From: Flaviflexus ciconiae
Lineage (GTDB): Bacteria > Actinomycetota > Actinomycetes > Actinomycetales > Actinomycetaceae
Assembly (NCBI RefSeq): GCF_003971195.1
Contig: NZ_CP034593.1
Span: forward strand, 930,001-994,000
Reading direction: 5' to 3'
Length of the DNA: 64,000 bases
In this document: positions 45,200-53,851 of the stretch, one piece after another
How the letters are laid out: the number at the start of each line of letters is the position of its first letter
Position numbering within the stretch: the stretch's first letter is position 1
Notes under the pieces: generated by a model
What the model was told of the DNA's origin: nothing
The model's input: only the letters and a program-made list of their open reading frames with translations
Databases searched by the model: none
Position numbers and translations under genes: made by a program

Positions 45200-45227
45200 A
45201 CTGTGCCCCGCCGGGGCGGGGCACAGT
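45200..45227 (-). terminator. Terminator of the iolC-to-iolD operon
   Basis: A near-perfect palindrome with 13-bp arms ACTGTGCCCCGCC / GGCGGGGCACAGT lies 80 bases beyond the iolD stop. Confidence 0.8.
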
Positions 45228-45307
45228 CATGGCCAGACGATCGGAGAGTGATCGTTTCTCGCTAGCTGCCGATCGGGGATTACGCGGTGACCGATCGGAG
45301 CTGGCGA

Positions 45308-47203
45308 CTACTTGAGGTAGTGGCGCTGATCCTTCTTGCGTTCGACGTGCTCGACGTACGCCTTCTGGGTCGACTCAATGCGGGAGACCTCGGAGACGGG
45401 AACGTCCCACCAGGAGATGCTGGGCGGGTTCGGGCCCATAAGGTCGGTCTCGATGTAGATCATCGTGGCCCGGTCAGCCTTCTCCGCTTCACGGAAGGCC
45501 TCTCGGAATTCCTCGATGGTCTTCACCCGCAGGACGTTGAGACCCCAGGACTCGGCGTTGGCGGCAAGGTCGACGGGAATGAACTCGCCTTCCTGGTTGT
45601 GCGGCTGGCCGCCACCCATGCGGTAGCGGGTGCCGAAACGCTGGGATCCGCGGGACTCGGAGAGTCCGCCAATCGACGCGAAGCCGTGGTTCTGGAGGAG
45701 AACAAAGATAACCTTGAGACCCTCCTGAACGATCGTGGCGATTTCCATGGGCAACATCTGGTAGGTGCCGTCACCGACAATGGCAACAACCTCGGACTCG
45801 GGAAGAGCCATCTTGACGCCCATGGCGGCCGGGATTTCGTAGCCCATGGTCGAGAACGCGTACTCGACGTGGTACTGGACGGGGGTCTTGGCCTGCCAGA
45901 GCGCCTGGAGATCACCGGGCATGGAGCCAGCGGCGTTGATGACAACGTCGTCATCCCCCATCATCTCGTTGAGCGCACCGAAGACCTCGAGCTGCGACGG
46001 GAGAGGGCCGTGGCCCGAGTGGTAGCAGTCGTGGGTGACCTTGTCCCAGGCGGCCTTTTCCTTGGCGATACGCTCGGCGTATTCGTCGGAGACCTGGAAG
46101 CCCTCAAGCGCTTCCGTCAGGTCCACGAGTGCTTCGCGTGCGTCAGCAACCAGCATTTCACCGCCGTTCTTAACGGCGTCGAAAGCCTTGACGTTGATGT
46201 TGACGAACTTAACGTCGGGGTTCTTGAACTGGGTGTGCGACGCCGTCGTGAAGTCGGAGTAGCGGGTGCCGATGCCGATAATGAGGTCGGCTTCGTCGGC
46301 GAGGTAGTTCGCCGAGTCAGCACCGGTGGAGCCGACACCTCCAACTGCCTGCGGGTGGTCGTGGTTGATGGCACCCTTGCCGGCCTGCGTGTCGGAGACG
46401 GGGATACCGGTGGCTGCCGCGAAGGCGCGGAGCTCCTCGGAGGCCTCGGAGTAGATAACGCCGCCGCCTGCGATGGCAAGGGGCTTCTTCGATGCCTTGA
46501 TGAGCTCAACGGCGCGCTTGAGGGCGGCCTTTTCGAGCGGGTCGCGACGGACGTGCCAGACGCGCTTGTTGAACATCTCGACCGGGAAGTCGAAGGCCTC
46601 GGCCTGAACATCCTGGGGCATGGCAAGCGTGACGGCACCGGTGTCTGCCGGGTCGATCAGGGCGCGCATCGCCTGCATGAGGGAAGGCAGGAGCTGCTCG
46701 GGGCGGTTGATCCGGTCGAAGAACACGGACACGGGACGGAACGCGTCGTTGACGGTCGTGTCAAGCGTCTGTGCGTTTTCAACCTGCTGGAGGACGGGGT
46801 CGGGGTTGCGGGTCGCGAACTGGTCGGAGGGCAGGAGCAGAACCGGGACGCGGTTCGTGGTGGCCACGGCTGCACCGGTCACCATGTTGAGCGCACCGGG
46901 GCCAATGGAGCTGGTGCAAACCATGGTTTGGAGGCGGTTCTTAGCGGTCGCAAATGCTGCGGCCGCGTTCACCTGGCCCTGTTCGTTGCGGGGCATGTAG
47001 TACGGCATGGCGCCGCCGTCCGGCTCCGGATCGAGTTCGTTTTGCAGGAGGGCCTGGCCGAGGCCGGCTACGTTGCCGTGCCCAAAGATGCCAAACGTGC
47101 CCGCGAAGAACCGCTGCTCGACACCATCGCGTTCCACGTACTGGTTGACCAGGAAGCGGATGGTTGCCTGCGCGACTGTCAGGCGCACGGTCTCGAATGT
47201 CAT
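45308..47203 (-). CDS. iolD: 3D-(3,5/4)-trihydroxycyclohexane-1,2-dione hydrolase
   Basis: A 631-residue thiamine-diphosphate enzyme that opens the inositol ring. The N-terminal pyrimidine-binding domain contains GTFGIFGHGNVAGLGQAL, a FAD-like middle domain follows, and the C-terminal cofactor domain has EYAFSTMGYEIPAAMGVKMA and GDGTYQMLPMEIATIV with NHGFASIGGLSES. These are IolD signatures rather than acetolactate synthase. The ATG directly abuts the iolB stop. Confidence 0.95.
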   Translation of the reverse strand: MTFETVRLTVAQATIRFLVNQYVERDGVEQRFFAGTFGIFGHGNVAGLGQALLQNELDPEPDGGAMPYYMPRNEQGQVNAAAAFATAKNRLQTMVCTSSIGPGALNMVTGAAVATTNRVPVLLLPSDQFATRNPDPVLQQVENAQTLDTTVNDAFRPVSVFFDRINRPEQLLPSLMQAMRALIDPADTGAVTLAMPQDVQAEAFDFPVEMFNKRVWHVRRDPLEKAALKRAVELIKASKKPLAIAGGGVIYSEASEELRAFAAATGIPVSDTQAGKGAINHDHPQAVGGVGSTGADSANYLADEADLIIGIGTRYSDFTTASHTQFKNPDVKFVNINVKAFDAVKNGGEMLVADAREALVDLTEALEGFQVSDEYAERIAKEKAAWDKVTHDCYHSGHGPLPSQLEVFGALNEMMGDDDVVINAAGSMPGDLQALWQAKTPVQYHVEYAFSTMGYEIPAAMGVKMALPESEVVAIVGDGTYQMLPMEIATIVQEGLKVIFVLLQNHGFASIGGLSESRGSQRFGTRYRMGGGQPHNQEGEFIPVDLAANAESWGLNVLRVKTIEEFREAFREAEKADRATMIYIETDLMGPNPPSISWWDVPVSEVSRIESTQKAYVEHVERKKDQRHYLK

Positions 47204-48097
47204 TTAGTTCTCCTCGTTCATGGGGGTGAAGGGGACGCGGGGATCGATGTCGTCCCCTTCCCAGGCCTGCCTCTGCCAGGTGTGGCAGGGGTCGTCCGTC
47301 ATGAGCCAGATGGAGTCCTCGGCGGGACCGCCCATGACGTTGAGGTAGTACATGTCGTGGCCGGGGGCAGCAACCGACGGGCCGTGGTATCCCCACGGAA
47401 CAACGACGGTGTCGCCCGAGCGGACCTCGGCGCATACATCGATTTCCTTACCGGGCGAGTCGTAGACGCGCTGCAGACCGAAGCCTTCGGTTGCGTTGTC
47501 CGGGCCGCCGTCGCGGATCTCGAAGTAGTAGATCTCCTCAAGCACCCGCTCGTCCTCGGAGTGGACGTCGTGCTTGTGGGGAGGATAGGAGGACCAGTTG
47601 CCTCCGGGGGTGAGCACTTCGCACACGAGCAGGTGGGAGGTCTCAACATCGTTGCCAAGCGCGTAGTTGTTCACCTGTCGGGTCATGATGCCGGAACCGC
47701 GGATGCCGGTCTTGACCTCGCTGCGCGGGCAGTACCTGACAGACAGGTCCTTCGACGCCTTCGTGGCGGGCAGGGAGAAGCGCCCATCCGTCGTTGCAGT
47801 GACCGTGAAGGTCTTGCCGCGCGGGATAAAAATGTAGTCGGTAATGTCGGTGAAAACCGACTCGCGCCCGGCCAGGTCGTAGGTGGTGCCGTCAACCGCG
47901 ACGATTGCGGCTCCCGACAGCGGAAGCACCAGCAGCTCGGTCTCCCCCGTCTCTACCTCAACGGATTCTCCAGCCTTGAGAGCGGCGACCTTCAGGGAGC
48001 AGAACTCCCATCCCGCCATCTCCGTTGTGACAACGGTGTCGTAGACACCGTCTGCCTTCGATCCAGCCTTGATTAAGTACTTTTCATTCTCGTTCAT
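47204..48097 (-). CDS. iolB: 5-Deoxy-glucuronate isomerase
   Basis: A 297-residue IolB with two cupin-like halves. SSYPPHKHD plus EEIYYF is the metal site in the second half. It converts 5-deoxy-glucuronate to 5-dehydro-2-deoxy-gluconate, the substrate of IolC. It overlaps the previous gene by ATGA and abuts iolD, so the order is iolC - aldolase-like - iolB - iolD in one tight operon. Confidence 0.94.
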   Translation of the reverse strand: MNENEKYLIKAGSKADGVYDTVVTTEMAGWEFCSLKVAALKAGESVEVETGETELLVLPLSGAAIVAVDGTTYDLAGRESVFTDITDYIFIPRGKTFTVTATTDGRFSLPATKASKDLSVRYCPRSEVKTGIRGSGIMTRQVNNYALGNDVETSHLLVCEVLTPGGNWSSYPPHKHDVHSEDERVLEEIYYFEIRDGGPDNATEGFGLQRVYDSPGKEIDVCAEVRSGDTVVVPWGYHGPSVAAPGHDMYYLNVMGGPAEDSIWLMTDDPCHTWQRQAWEGDDIDPRVPFTPMNEEN

Positions 48098-48960
48098 AGC
48101 AGCTCCACAGCGTTGTCAACGGCCCGTTCGACGTCGCCGTCGCCCGGGTACAGTAAGGATCGGCCGATCACGAGGCCGAGGACGTTCGGGAGGGCAAGAG
48201 CACCCGCCCAGCCGGCGAATGCGGCATCGGGATCGTTAGGAACCTCTCCTCCCAGGATAAGGGCAGGGAGCGTAGTTGAGGCCATCACTCGTTCCATCTC
48301 GTCGACACACGGGAGCTTCAGCCACGTGTGTGCCGAGGTCCTGCCAAGACCGGATGCGATAGAAATCGACTTGATAACGGCGTCGGGCGACAGGTCGTTC
48401 ACGACCTTGCCATCCACCCAGTTCGACATGAACGGCTCGACCATGATCATCTTGCCCACCTCGGCAAGGCCGTCGATCGCCTTCGCGGTCGCCGTCAGCG
48501 TATCCGCGGTTGCCGGATCGTTGAGGTTGATGCGGGTCAGGGTCTTACCGCCATCGAGACCGGAGGCAACAATCTGCTGCGCGTCGTAGCAGTTGAACTG
48601 GTCGTCCATCTCAAACGAGGATCCCTGCAGACCGGCCCGGTTCATCGAACCGTACACGTCCTTGCCTTCGAGTGCGCCAAGAAGAGCGAGATCCTCGATC
48701 ATGTCGGCGGTGCCAAGGAAGCCGGTCACGCCGGGACGAGACAGTGCCGCGACGCAGCGCGCCAGCAGGTCGTTCCTGTCCGCCATCGCCATGCCGTCAG
48801 CCCCGGCACCGAGGGCGCCGCGCGCCGGGTGGTCGCAGGCAATGATCATGGCCTTGGAACCCGGCTTGGGGCCTTCGCCCGGCTGACGATCCGCAAGTGC
48901 CTGCGCAATGCGTTCGGGCTCGTAGGCCCGAATCTCAGTGAGATCAGAAATGGAAGTCAT
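48094..48960 (-). CDS. Aldolase-like (beta/alpha)8 barrel protein of iol operon (Cgl0158 type)
   Basis: A 288-residue barrel resembling the Cgl0158-type proteins found in actinobacterial iol clusters and related to DeoC/LacD/FbaB class I aldolases. Segments MIIACDHPARGALG near the start, MIMVEPFMSNW and HTWLKLPCV (candidate Schiff-base lysine) are visible. Its place between iolC and iolB suggests it splits 6-phospho-5-dehydro-2-deoxy-gluconate. The frame extends to 49113, but the ATG at 48960 overlaps the iolC stop (TGATG) and fits. Confidence 0.78.
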   Translation of the reverse strand: MTSISDLTEIRAYEPERIAQALADRQPGEGPKPGSKAMIIACDHPARGALGAGADGMAMADRNDLLARCVAALSRPGVTGFLGTADMIEDLALLGALEGKDVYGSMNRAGLQGSSFEMDDQFNCYDAQQIVASGLDGGKTLTRINLNDPATADTLTATAKAIDGLAEVGKMIMVEPFMSNWVDGKVVNDLSPDAVIKSISIASGLGRTSAHTWLKLPCVDEMERVMASTTLPALILGGEVPNDPDAAFAGWAGALALPNVLGLVIGRSLLYPGDGDVERAVDNAVELL

Positions 48961-49937
48961 CACAGGGCCTTCACGATCGGATTGGCCTGGGGTGTCTTCT
49001 CGATGAGGTCGAAGACCTCCTCTTCGCGTGGCATAGCAGTCGAGCACTCGAGGCGGGATACGACGATTGCACCGGCGGTTGAAGCAAACTGAATGGCCTT
49101 CGGGATATCCCAACCCATGATGAGAGCATGGGAAAGCGAGCCAGCAAAGGAGTCACCTGCGCCCAGACCGTTCACCGTTTCAACGGCCGTCACGGGAACC
49201 TCGATGCGCTCCTCCTTGGTCTTCGCTAGCGTGCCCTTGGGACCCTGCTTGACGATGGCGATCTCAACGCCGCGCTCGAGAAGAGCGTCCGCTGCGCGGT
49301 CCGGCTCCTTCTCGCCAACGGCAATCCAGCATTCCTCGCGGTTGCCCACGGCAACGTTGACAGATTCGAGAGAAGCTCCAATCTCGCGGGAAGCGGTTTC
49401 TTCGTCTTCCCAGAACATCGGGCGGTAGTCCAGGTCAGCAATGGTCCAGCCCTGCTTGTTGCGCACGTTCAGAGCGTGGTGGTGGGCTGAACGAGACGGC
49501 TCTACCGACAGCCCGGTTCCCGAGAACAGGAACACCTTGGCGTTGCGGACAACATCCTCCGGAATATCGGAAGGACGGAGTTGAAGATCCGGAGCCGAGG
49601 GCTCGCGGTAGAAGTACAGCGGGAAATCGTCCGGCGGGAAGATCTCGCAGAAAGTGACGGGAGTGTTGAAGTTGCTGTTCACAACAACGAATTCGTCAGC
49701 GACGCCAAGCCGAACCATCTCGGAACGCACGAAGCGACCGAAGGGATCATCGCCGACCCCGGTGATCGACGCTGCTGTGTGTCCCATGCGGGCAGCTGCC
49801 ACCGCAACGTTCGTCGGAGAACCTCCGAGGAACTTACCGAATGTACTAACCTCCTCGAGACCGACACCGGTCTGCAGGGGGTAAATGTCCACACCCGACC
49901 TACCGATAGTGACGACGTCGACCTGTGCCGCAATCAT
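48960..49937 (-). CDS. iolC: 5-Dehydro-2-deoxygluconokinase
   Basis: A 325-residue PfkB-family kinase; VVTIGRSGVDIYPLQTGVGLEEVSTFGKFLGGSPTN-type N-terminus (TFGKFLGGSPTNVAVAAARMG) is characteristic of IolC, and NGLGAGDSFAGSL holds the catalytic aspartate. The ATG at 49937 follows AAAGGAG; the longer frame to 50021 would run into the promoter. First gene of the iolC-barrel-iolB-iolD operon. Confidence 0.93.
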   Translation of the reverse strand: MIAAQVDVVTIGRSGVDIYPLQTGVGLEEVSTFGKFLGGSPTNVAVAAARMGHTAASITGVGDDPFGRFVRSEMVRLGVADEFVVVNSNFNTPVTFCEIFPPDDFPLYFYREPSAPDLQLRPSDIPEDVVRNAKVFLFSGTGLSVEPSRSAHHHALNVRNKQGWTIADLDYRPMFWEDEETASREIGASLESVNVAVGNREECWIAVGEKEPDRAADALLERGVEIAIVKQGPKGTLAKTKEERIEVPVTAVETVNGLGAGDSFAGSLSHALIMGWDIPKAIQFASTAGAIVVSRLECSTAMPREEEVFDLIEKTPQANPIVKAL

Positions 49938-49999
49938 TGCGACTCCTTTCCGCTTCTTTGAGGAGGATACACTCTCATCTTCCGACACTTGTAACCTTA

Positions 50000-50020
50000 A
50001 GTCAATATTTTGTCCTAACA
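50000..50020 (-). promoter_or_regulatory. IolR-type box beside iolC -35
   Basis: TGTCCTAACA (50011-50020) lies 5 bases upstream of a minus-strand -35 TTGACT (50000-50005) that would drive iolC; the -10 is not clear. The box lies in the iolC / iolR divergent region and is identical to those at 37605 and 44461. Confidence 0.65.
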
Positions 50021-50060
50021 TTCCTGAAGAATAGTTTTCAACACAATTTTTTCAATCGGC

Positions 50061-50089
50061 TTTACATTTGGCTGAAATGTGCGTTAATT
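50061..50089 (+). promoter_or_regulatory. Promoter of the GntR regulator gene
   Basis: A -35 TTTACA (50061-50066), 17-base spacer and -10 TTAATT (50084-50089) lie 35 bases upstream of the ATG. Confidence 0.5.
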
Positions 50090-50123
50090 GTTTACAAATA
50101 TCTACGCAAGGACTTTACCCACC

Positions 50124-50882
50124 ATGACCAGCAACCCGCTCGACACGCCCTATATCGCGGAGATTGACCTCGACCGCGACTCCACGGTGCCGCTTTACCA
50201 GCAGATTTCGGAGCCCCTGACAAAGCTCATCATGTCTGGCGCCATCGAGGCCGGTCGGCTCATTGAGGACGAAGTTTCGCTCGCTCAGCGACTCGAAGTT
50301 TCCCGCCCCACAACGCGCCGCGCCCTTCAGGAACTCGTCAATGGCGGCCTGCTTGTGCGCCGCCGCGGCGTCGGCACCCGCGTCACCCCGACGCACGTCC
50401 ACCGCCAAATCGGCCTCACGTCTCTCAACGAGGACCTGACAGCCCAAGGCTACGAGACCCGCACCGAGGTTCTGTCCTACCAGGTGCAGCTTGCCAACGA
50501 AGCGCAGGCCGCACAGCTGTCCTGCGAAGTCGGAGACGAGGTCGTCTCCATTGAGCGCCTGCGCTGGATCAACGACAACCCCCTCGGCATCATGCACAAC
50601 ACGATCCCCTCGGCCATCGCACCGTCCCTGACCGAACTTTCCCAGAAGGGCCTCTACAAGTGCCTGGCTGAGCGTGACGTGAAGATGGCAACGGCCGTCC
50701 AGGTCCTCGGAGCCCGCCTCGCCACCGACCGCGAAGCCGATCTCCTCGGACTCGAGCACGGATCAGCCCTCATGACCATGGAACGCACCGTCTACGGACT
50801 CGGCGGCGAAGTAGTCGAGTACGGTCGGCACGTCTACGACGCAGCCCAGTACACCGTCACCATCCCGCTCGTCGCAGACTAG
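50124..50882 (+). CDS. GntR/HutC family regulator, probable inositol regulator (IolR-like)
   Basis: A 252-residue regulator. The N-terminal GntR winged helix (about 18-80; VPLYQQISEPLTKLIMSG, then LAQRLEVSRPTTRRALQELVNGGLLVRRRGVGTRV) is followed by a UTRA effector domain (to the end). Start ATG with AAGGAC; the frame extends to a TTG at 50088. It is divergent from iolC, next to an exact IolR-type box. That it senses an inositol intermediate and controls the iol promoters is inference from the box pattern. Confidence 0.86.
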   Translation: MTSNPLDTPYIAEIDLDRDSTVPLYQQISEPLTKLIMSGAIEAGRLIEDEVSLAQRLEVSRPTTRRALQELVNGGLLVRRRGVGTRVTPTHVHRQIGLTSLNEDLTAQGYETRTEVLSYQVQLANEAQAAQLSCEVGDEVVSIERLRWINDNPLGIMHNTIPSAIAPSLTELSQKGLYKCLAERDVKMATAVQVLGARLATDREADLLGLEHGSALMTMERTVYGLGGEVVEYGRHVYDAAQYTVTIPLVAD

Positions 50883-50977
50883 GAACAGCAATCCCGCAGC
50901 GGTGAACCAGCGCGGACTTCCACCCCGCCCCCACGTGCGAATTGTCAAAAGCAGCAAATGAGCACACCGAACAGAGC

Positions 50978-51010
50978 AACGCCCCGGGCGCCGACGCCGG
51001 CAGGGGCGTT
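50978..51010 (+). terminator. Terminator of the GntR regulator gene
   Basis: An 8-bp stem AACGCCCC / GGGGCGTT with a 17-base loop, followed by GTTCTGT. Confidence 0.6.
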
Positions 51011-51469
51011 GTTCTGTATGCGGCAACCACGACGCTCAACCCCACCCTTCAGTCAACACAGCGTGACGTGACCCTTGGCAGGAACCGCCGCCCGGCTCAC
51101 AACCCGGCACGGCCGCTCCCCCGGCGACCACCGCCCCCACCCACGATCTGTTGCCACCGCGTAACCCGCCGGCGAACAACTCAAACAATTACGTCAGGCA
51201 CTCCCCGCCCCGGTCGGCATTAAGCTCCTTCAAACAGCGACCCAGCGCCTGACACCGAGACAGCTACCGGGCACCGGGCACCCGGCTAGCTACCGAGCGC
51301 TCGACATCGAGAAGACCTTCCCATTTTCGACATAGCAAAGCACCGAACAATTGTATTTTCAACCGGTAAATGCCTCCCAGGTTCGGGATGTACTGGGACA
51401 CACTCGGCCACCTACAACGTTGCCATTTCAGCCTTTCAGGCCAAGCTTTCGATTTGTCTGCACAAAGTC

Positions 51470-51499
51470 TTGACAATTTTCGGTATATGTCAGTAACCT
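51470..51499 (+). promoter_or_regulatory. Promoter of the transaldolase-dehydrogenase-dehydratase operon
   Basis: A perfect -35 TTGACA (51470-51475), 18-base spacer and -10 TAACCT (51494-51499). No IolR-type box is seen near it. Confidence 0.55.
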
Positions 51500-51572
51500 G
51501 GTAAGTGCTTAGACCACCCGCCCCCAACGAAGGCGGCACCGGAGGGTGGAAACAGTTCAGGAGCTAGACACA

Positions 51573-52652
51573 ATGAGCGAAATTCAGTTCACCGAGGGCC
51601 CTCTGCTTGAGGCCACCAAGAAATTCCCCACCGTGCTGTGGAACGACTCGTCGGATCTCGATGAGCTCACCCAGTCGATCTCGTTTGGTGGAGTTGGCGC
51701 AACCTGCAACCCGCAGATCGCCTACACGACCCTGTCGAAGCACCCCGAGATCTGGAACGACCGGATCCGCAGGATCGCTGACGACAACCCAACCTGGAGC
51801 GAGTCGGAGATCGGTTGGCAGGCCGTTAAGGACATGTCGGTCGAGGCAGCCAAGCTTCTCGAGCCCGCTTTCAAAGCTACGAATGGTCGCAACGGCCGCC
51901 TTTCCGTGCAGACGGACCCCCGCCTGCACCGCAGCGCAAAGGCTCTTGCCGATCAGGCTGAGGAGTTCCACAACCTTGCCGACAACATTGTCGTGAAGAT
52001 CCCGGCCACCAAGACCGGCATCGAGGCAATCGAGGATGCAGCCGAGCGCGGCGTTTCCATCAACGTCACCGTGTCGTTCTCCGTCCCCCAGGCCGTTGAG
52101 GCCGCTGCCGCTATCGAGCGCGGCTTGGAGAAGCGCAAGGCCGCTGGCCACGACGTCTCCCAGATGGGGCCGGTTGTCACGATCATGGTTGGTCGTCTCG
52201 ACGACTGGATGAAGCACGTTGTTGCTCGCGACAACATTTTCCTTGACTACTCGGCACTCGAGTGGGCCGGCATCGCAGCCGTCAAGAAGGCTTACGGAAT
52301 CTTCCAGGAGCGCGGCTACACGGCTCGCATGCTGGTTGCTGCTTTCCGCAACCCCTACCAGTGGGCCGAGTTCCAGGGCGGCGACCTGGTCGTCTCCCCT
52401 CCGTTCAAGTGGCAGCAGATCGTCAACAACTCCGACTACGTTGCCGAGGAGCGCATGAGCAAGCCGGTCGACGAGCACTACATCGAGCAGCTTCGCCGCA
52501 TCCCCGACTTCAACCGGGCCTACGACGTTGACGGCATGACCGTGGACGAGTTCTCGTCCTTCGGCCCTGCAGCCAAGACCCTCCGCCAGTTCCTCGACGC
52601 GGACAACGCGCTCGACAACCTGGTTCGGGACATCATTCTGCCCGCCCCGTAA
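51573..52652 (+). CDS. Transaldolase family protein
   Basis: A 359-residue transaldolase-like barrel. Early GVGATCNPQIAYT resembles the transaldolase T-S/C-NP motif, and NIVVKIPATKTGIEAIE contains the Schiff-base lysine (Lys142). Transaldolase-like genes occur in actinobacterial inositol and pentose clusters; the exact substrate pair is unknown. ATG at 51573 with CAGGAG upstream; the frame also reads from 51546. First gene of a three-gene operon. Confidence 0.86.
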   Translation: MSEIQFTEGPLLEATKKFPTVLWNDSSDLDELTQSISFGGVGATCNPQIAYTTLSKHPEIWNDRIRRIADDNPTWSESEIGWQAVKDMSVEAAKLLEPAFKATNGRNGRLSVQTDPRLHRSAKALADQAEEFHNLADNIVVKIPATKTGIEAIEDAAERGVSINVTVSFSVPQAVEAAAAIERGLEKRKAAGHDVSQMGPVVTIMVGRLDDWMKHVVARDNIFLDYSALEWAGIAAVKKAYGIFQERGYTARMLVAAFRNPYQWAEFQGGDLVVSPPFKWQQIVNNSDYVAEERMSKPVDEHYIEQLRRIPDFNRAYDVDGMTVDEFSSFGPAAKTLRQFLDADNALDNLVRDIILPAP

Positions 52653-52721
52653 GTGGACAGATTTCTACTCACCCGTGAGTCGATACCCAAGAATATTCAA
52701 TATCGAGAGAAACGAACACAC

Positions 52722-53708
52722 GTGATCAAGATTGGCATTATTGGAGCCGGTCGGATCGCGCAGGTGCACGCGCGGTCTGTCTCTGCCCATTCGAACGCAA
52801 CGCTCAGCGTTGTATCGGATCCGGTAGAACAGGCCGCGTCTGCATTGGCGCGTGCCAACGGCGCCCGATGGACACTATCCGCAGATGACCTCATTGCCGA
52901 CCCGGAGGTCGATGCTGTCATCATCTGCTCCCCCACTCCCTTCCACGCCGAGCAGGTGCTCGCGTGCGCGAAGGCAGGTAAGCCTGTTCTGTGCGAGAAA
53001 CCTATCGCCATGGACATGGACACCGTCGACCAGCTCGAGAAGGATCTCGAAGGCCTCAATCCCACCGTCATGATGGGATTCAACAGGCGCTTCGACCCGT
53101 CTTTCGCAAAGATCCACAGCCTCGCCAACGAGGGCGCGGCCGGCAAGATCGAGCAGGTCACCATCATTTCCCGCGACCCGGCAGCGCCGCCCGTCGAATA
53201 CATTGCGACCTCGGGTGGAATCTTCAAGGACATGACGATCCACGACTTCGATACCGCCAGGTTCTTCCTTGGCGACATCAAAACGGTCGTGGCAATCGGC
53301 CAGAACCTCGATCCCGCACTGAAGGACACGGGTGACTTCGACGGAGCTGTCATCACCCTGACCAACGCCGAGGGTGCCACGGCAACGATCACGAACTCGC
53401 GGCACTGCGCCTCCGGTTACGATCAGCGTCTCGAAGTGTTCGGTGACAGGGCAACGCTCAACGCCGACAATATTCGCCCCACGACGGTGCGGATCTCGAA
53501 CGGCACTGTCACCGACGGTCAGGATCCCTACCTCGACTTCTTCCTTGCTCGCTACGAGGCCGCCTACAGCGTCGAGCTCGACGAGTTCCTCAGCGCAATC
53601 GACGAGGGCCGCAAGCCGTCACCCTCGATTGAGGATGGTCGCAAGGCGCTGGAGCTTGCCGAGGCAGCCGAGAAGTCGGCCCGTACGGGTTCGATCGTCA
53701 CTCTCTAA
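52722..53708 (+). CDS. Inositol 2-dehydrogenase-like Gfo/Idh/MocA enzyme
   Basis: A 328-residue IolG-type dehydrogenase: KIGIIGAGRIAQVHARS, PVLCEKPIAMDMDT, MMGFNRRFDPSFAKI and GGIFKDMTIHDFDTARFF (active-site Asp/His pattern of inositol dehydrogenases). GTG start at 52722; the frame extends back to 52653 without support. It is the intact counterpart of the frameshifted enzyme at 30730 and could act on myo-, scyllo- or chiro-inositol. Confidence 0.9.
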   Translation: MIKIGIIGAGRIAQVHARSVSAHSNATLSVVSDPVEQAASALARANGARWTLSADDLIADPEVDAVIICSPTPFHAEQVLACAKAGKPVLCEKPIAMDMDTVDQLEKDLEGLNPTVMMGFNRRFDPSFAKIHSLANEGAAGKIEQVTIISRDPAAPPVEYIATSGGIFKDMTIHDFDTARFFLGDIKTVVAIGQNLDPALKDTGDFDGAVITLTNAEGATATITNSRHCASGYDQRLEVFGDRATLNADNIRPTTVRISNGTVTDGQDPYLDFFLARYEAAYSVELDEFLSAIDEGRKPSPSIEDGRKALELAEAAEKSARTGSIVTL

Positions 53709-53851
53709 GGGAATCACTGCGCGCGGCTGCACCAACCGTGGGCGGCCACCCCACGCGTGTCTAAAAATCCACGAAGACACAGCAGAACAACCCATTTAAT
53801 GTCAGCAAAAACAACCCAACTGCGGCAATGTTGCCGAGAGGAGACCACACC

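Larger units (their letters stand above)
44471..45307. other. Long intergenic region upstream of iolA
   Basis: About 840 bases without a convincing gene. It contains compound direct repeats (44962-45031) and the iolD terminator (45200-45227). The plus-strand frames at 44700-45005 and 44750-44998 lack family resemblance. Confidence 0.45.
50883..51572. other. Intergenic region with terminator and promoter
   Basis: Holds the regulator terminator (50978-51010) and the promoter of the transaldolase operon (51470-51499). Between them are C-rich, low-complexity sequences (ACCGGGCACC words near 51268-51285) but no gene. Confidence 0.5.

Noticed and set aside
42841-48076. Long plus-strand open frames over iolA, iolD and iolB
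   Set aside because: They are antisense shadows of strongly recognisable genes; high third-position GC keeps the opposite frame open.
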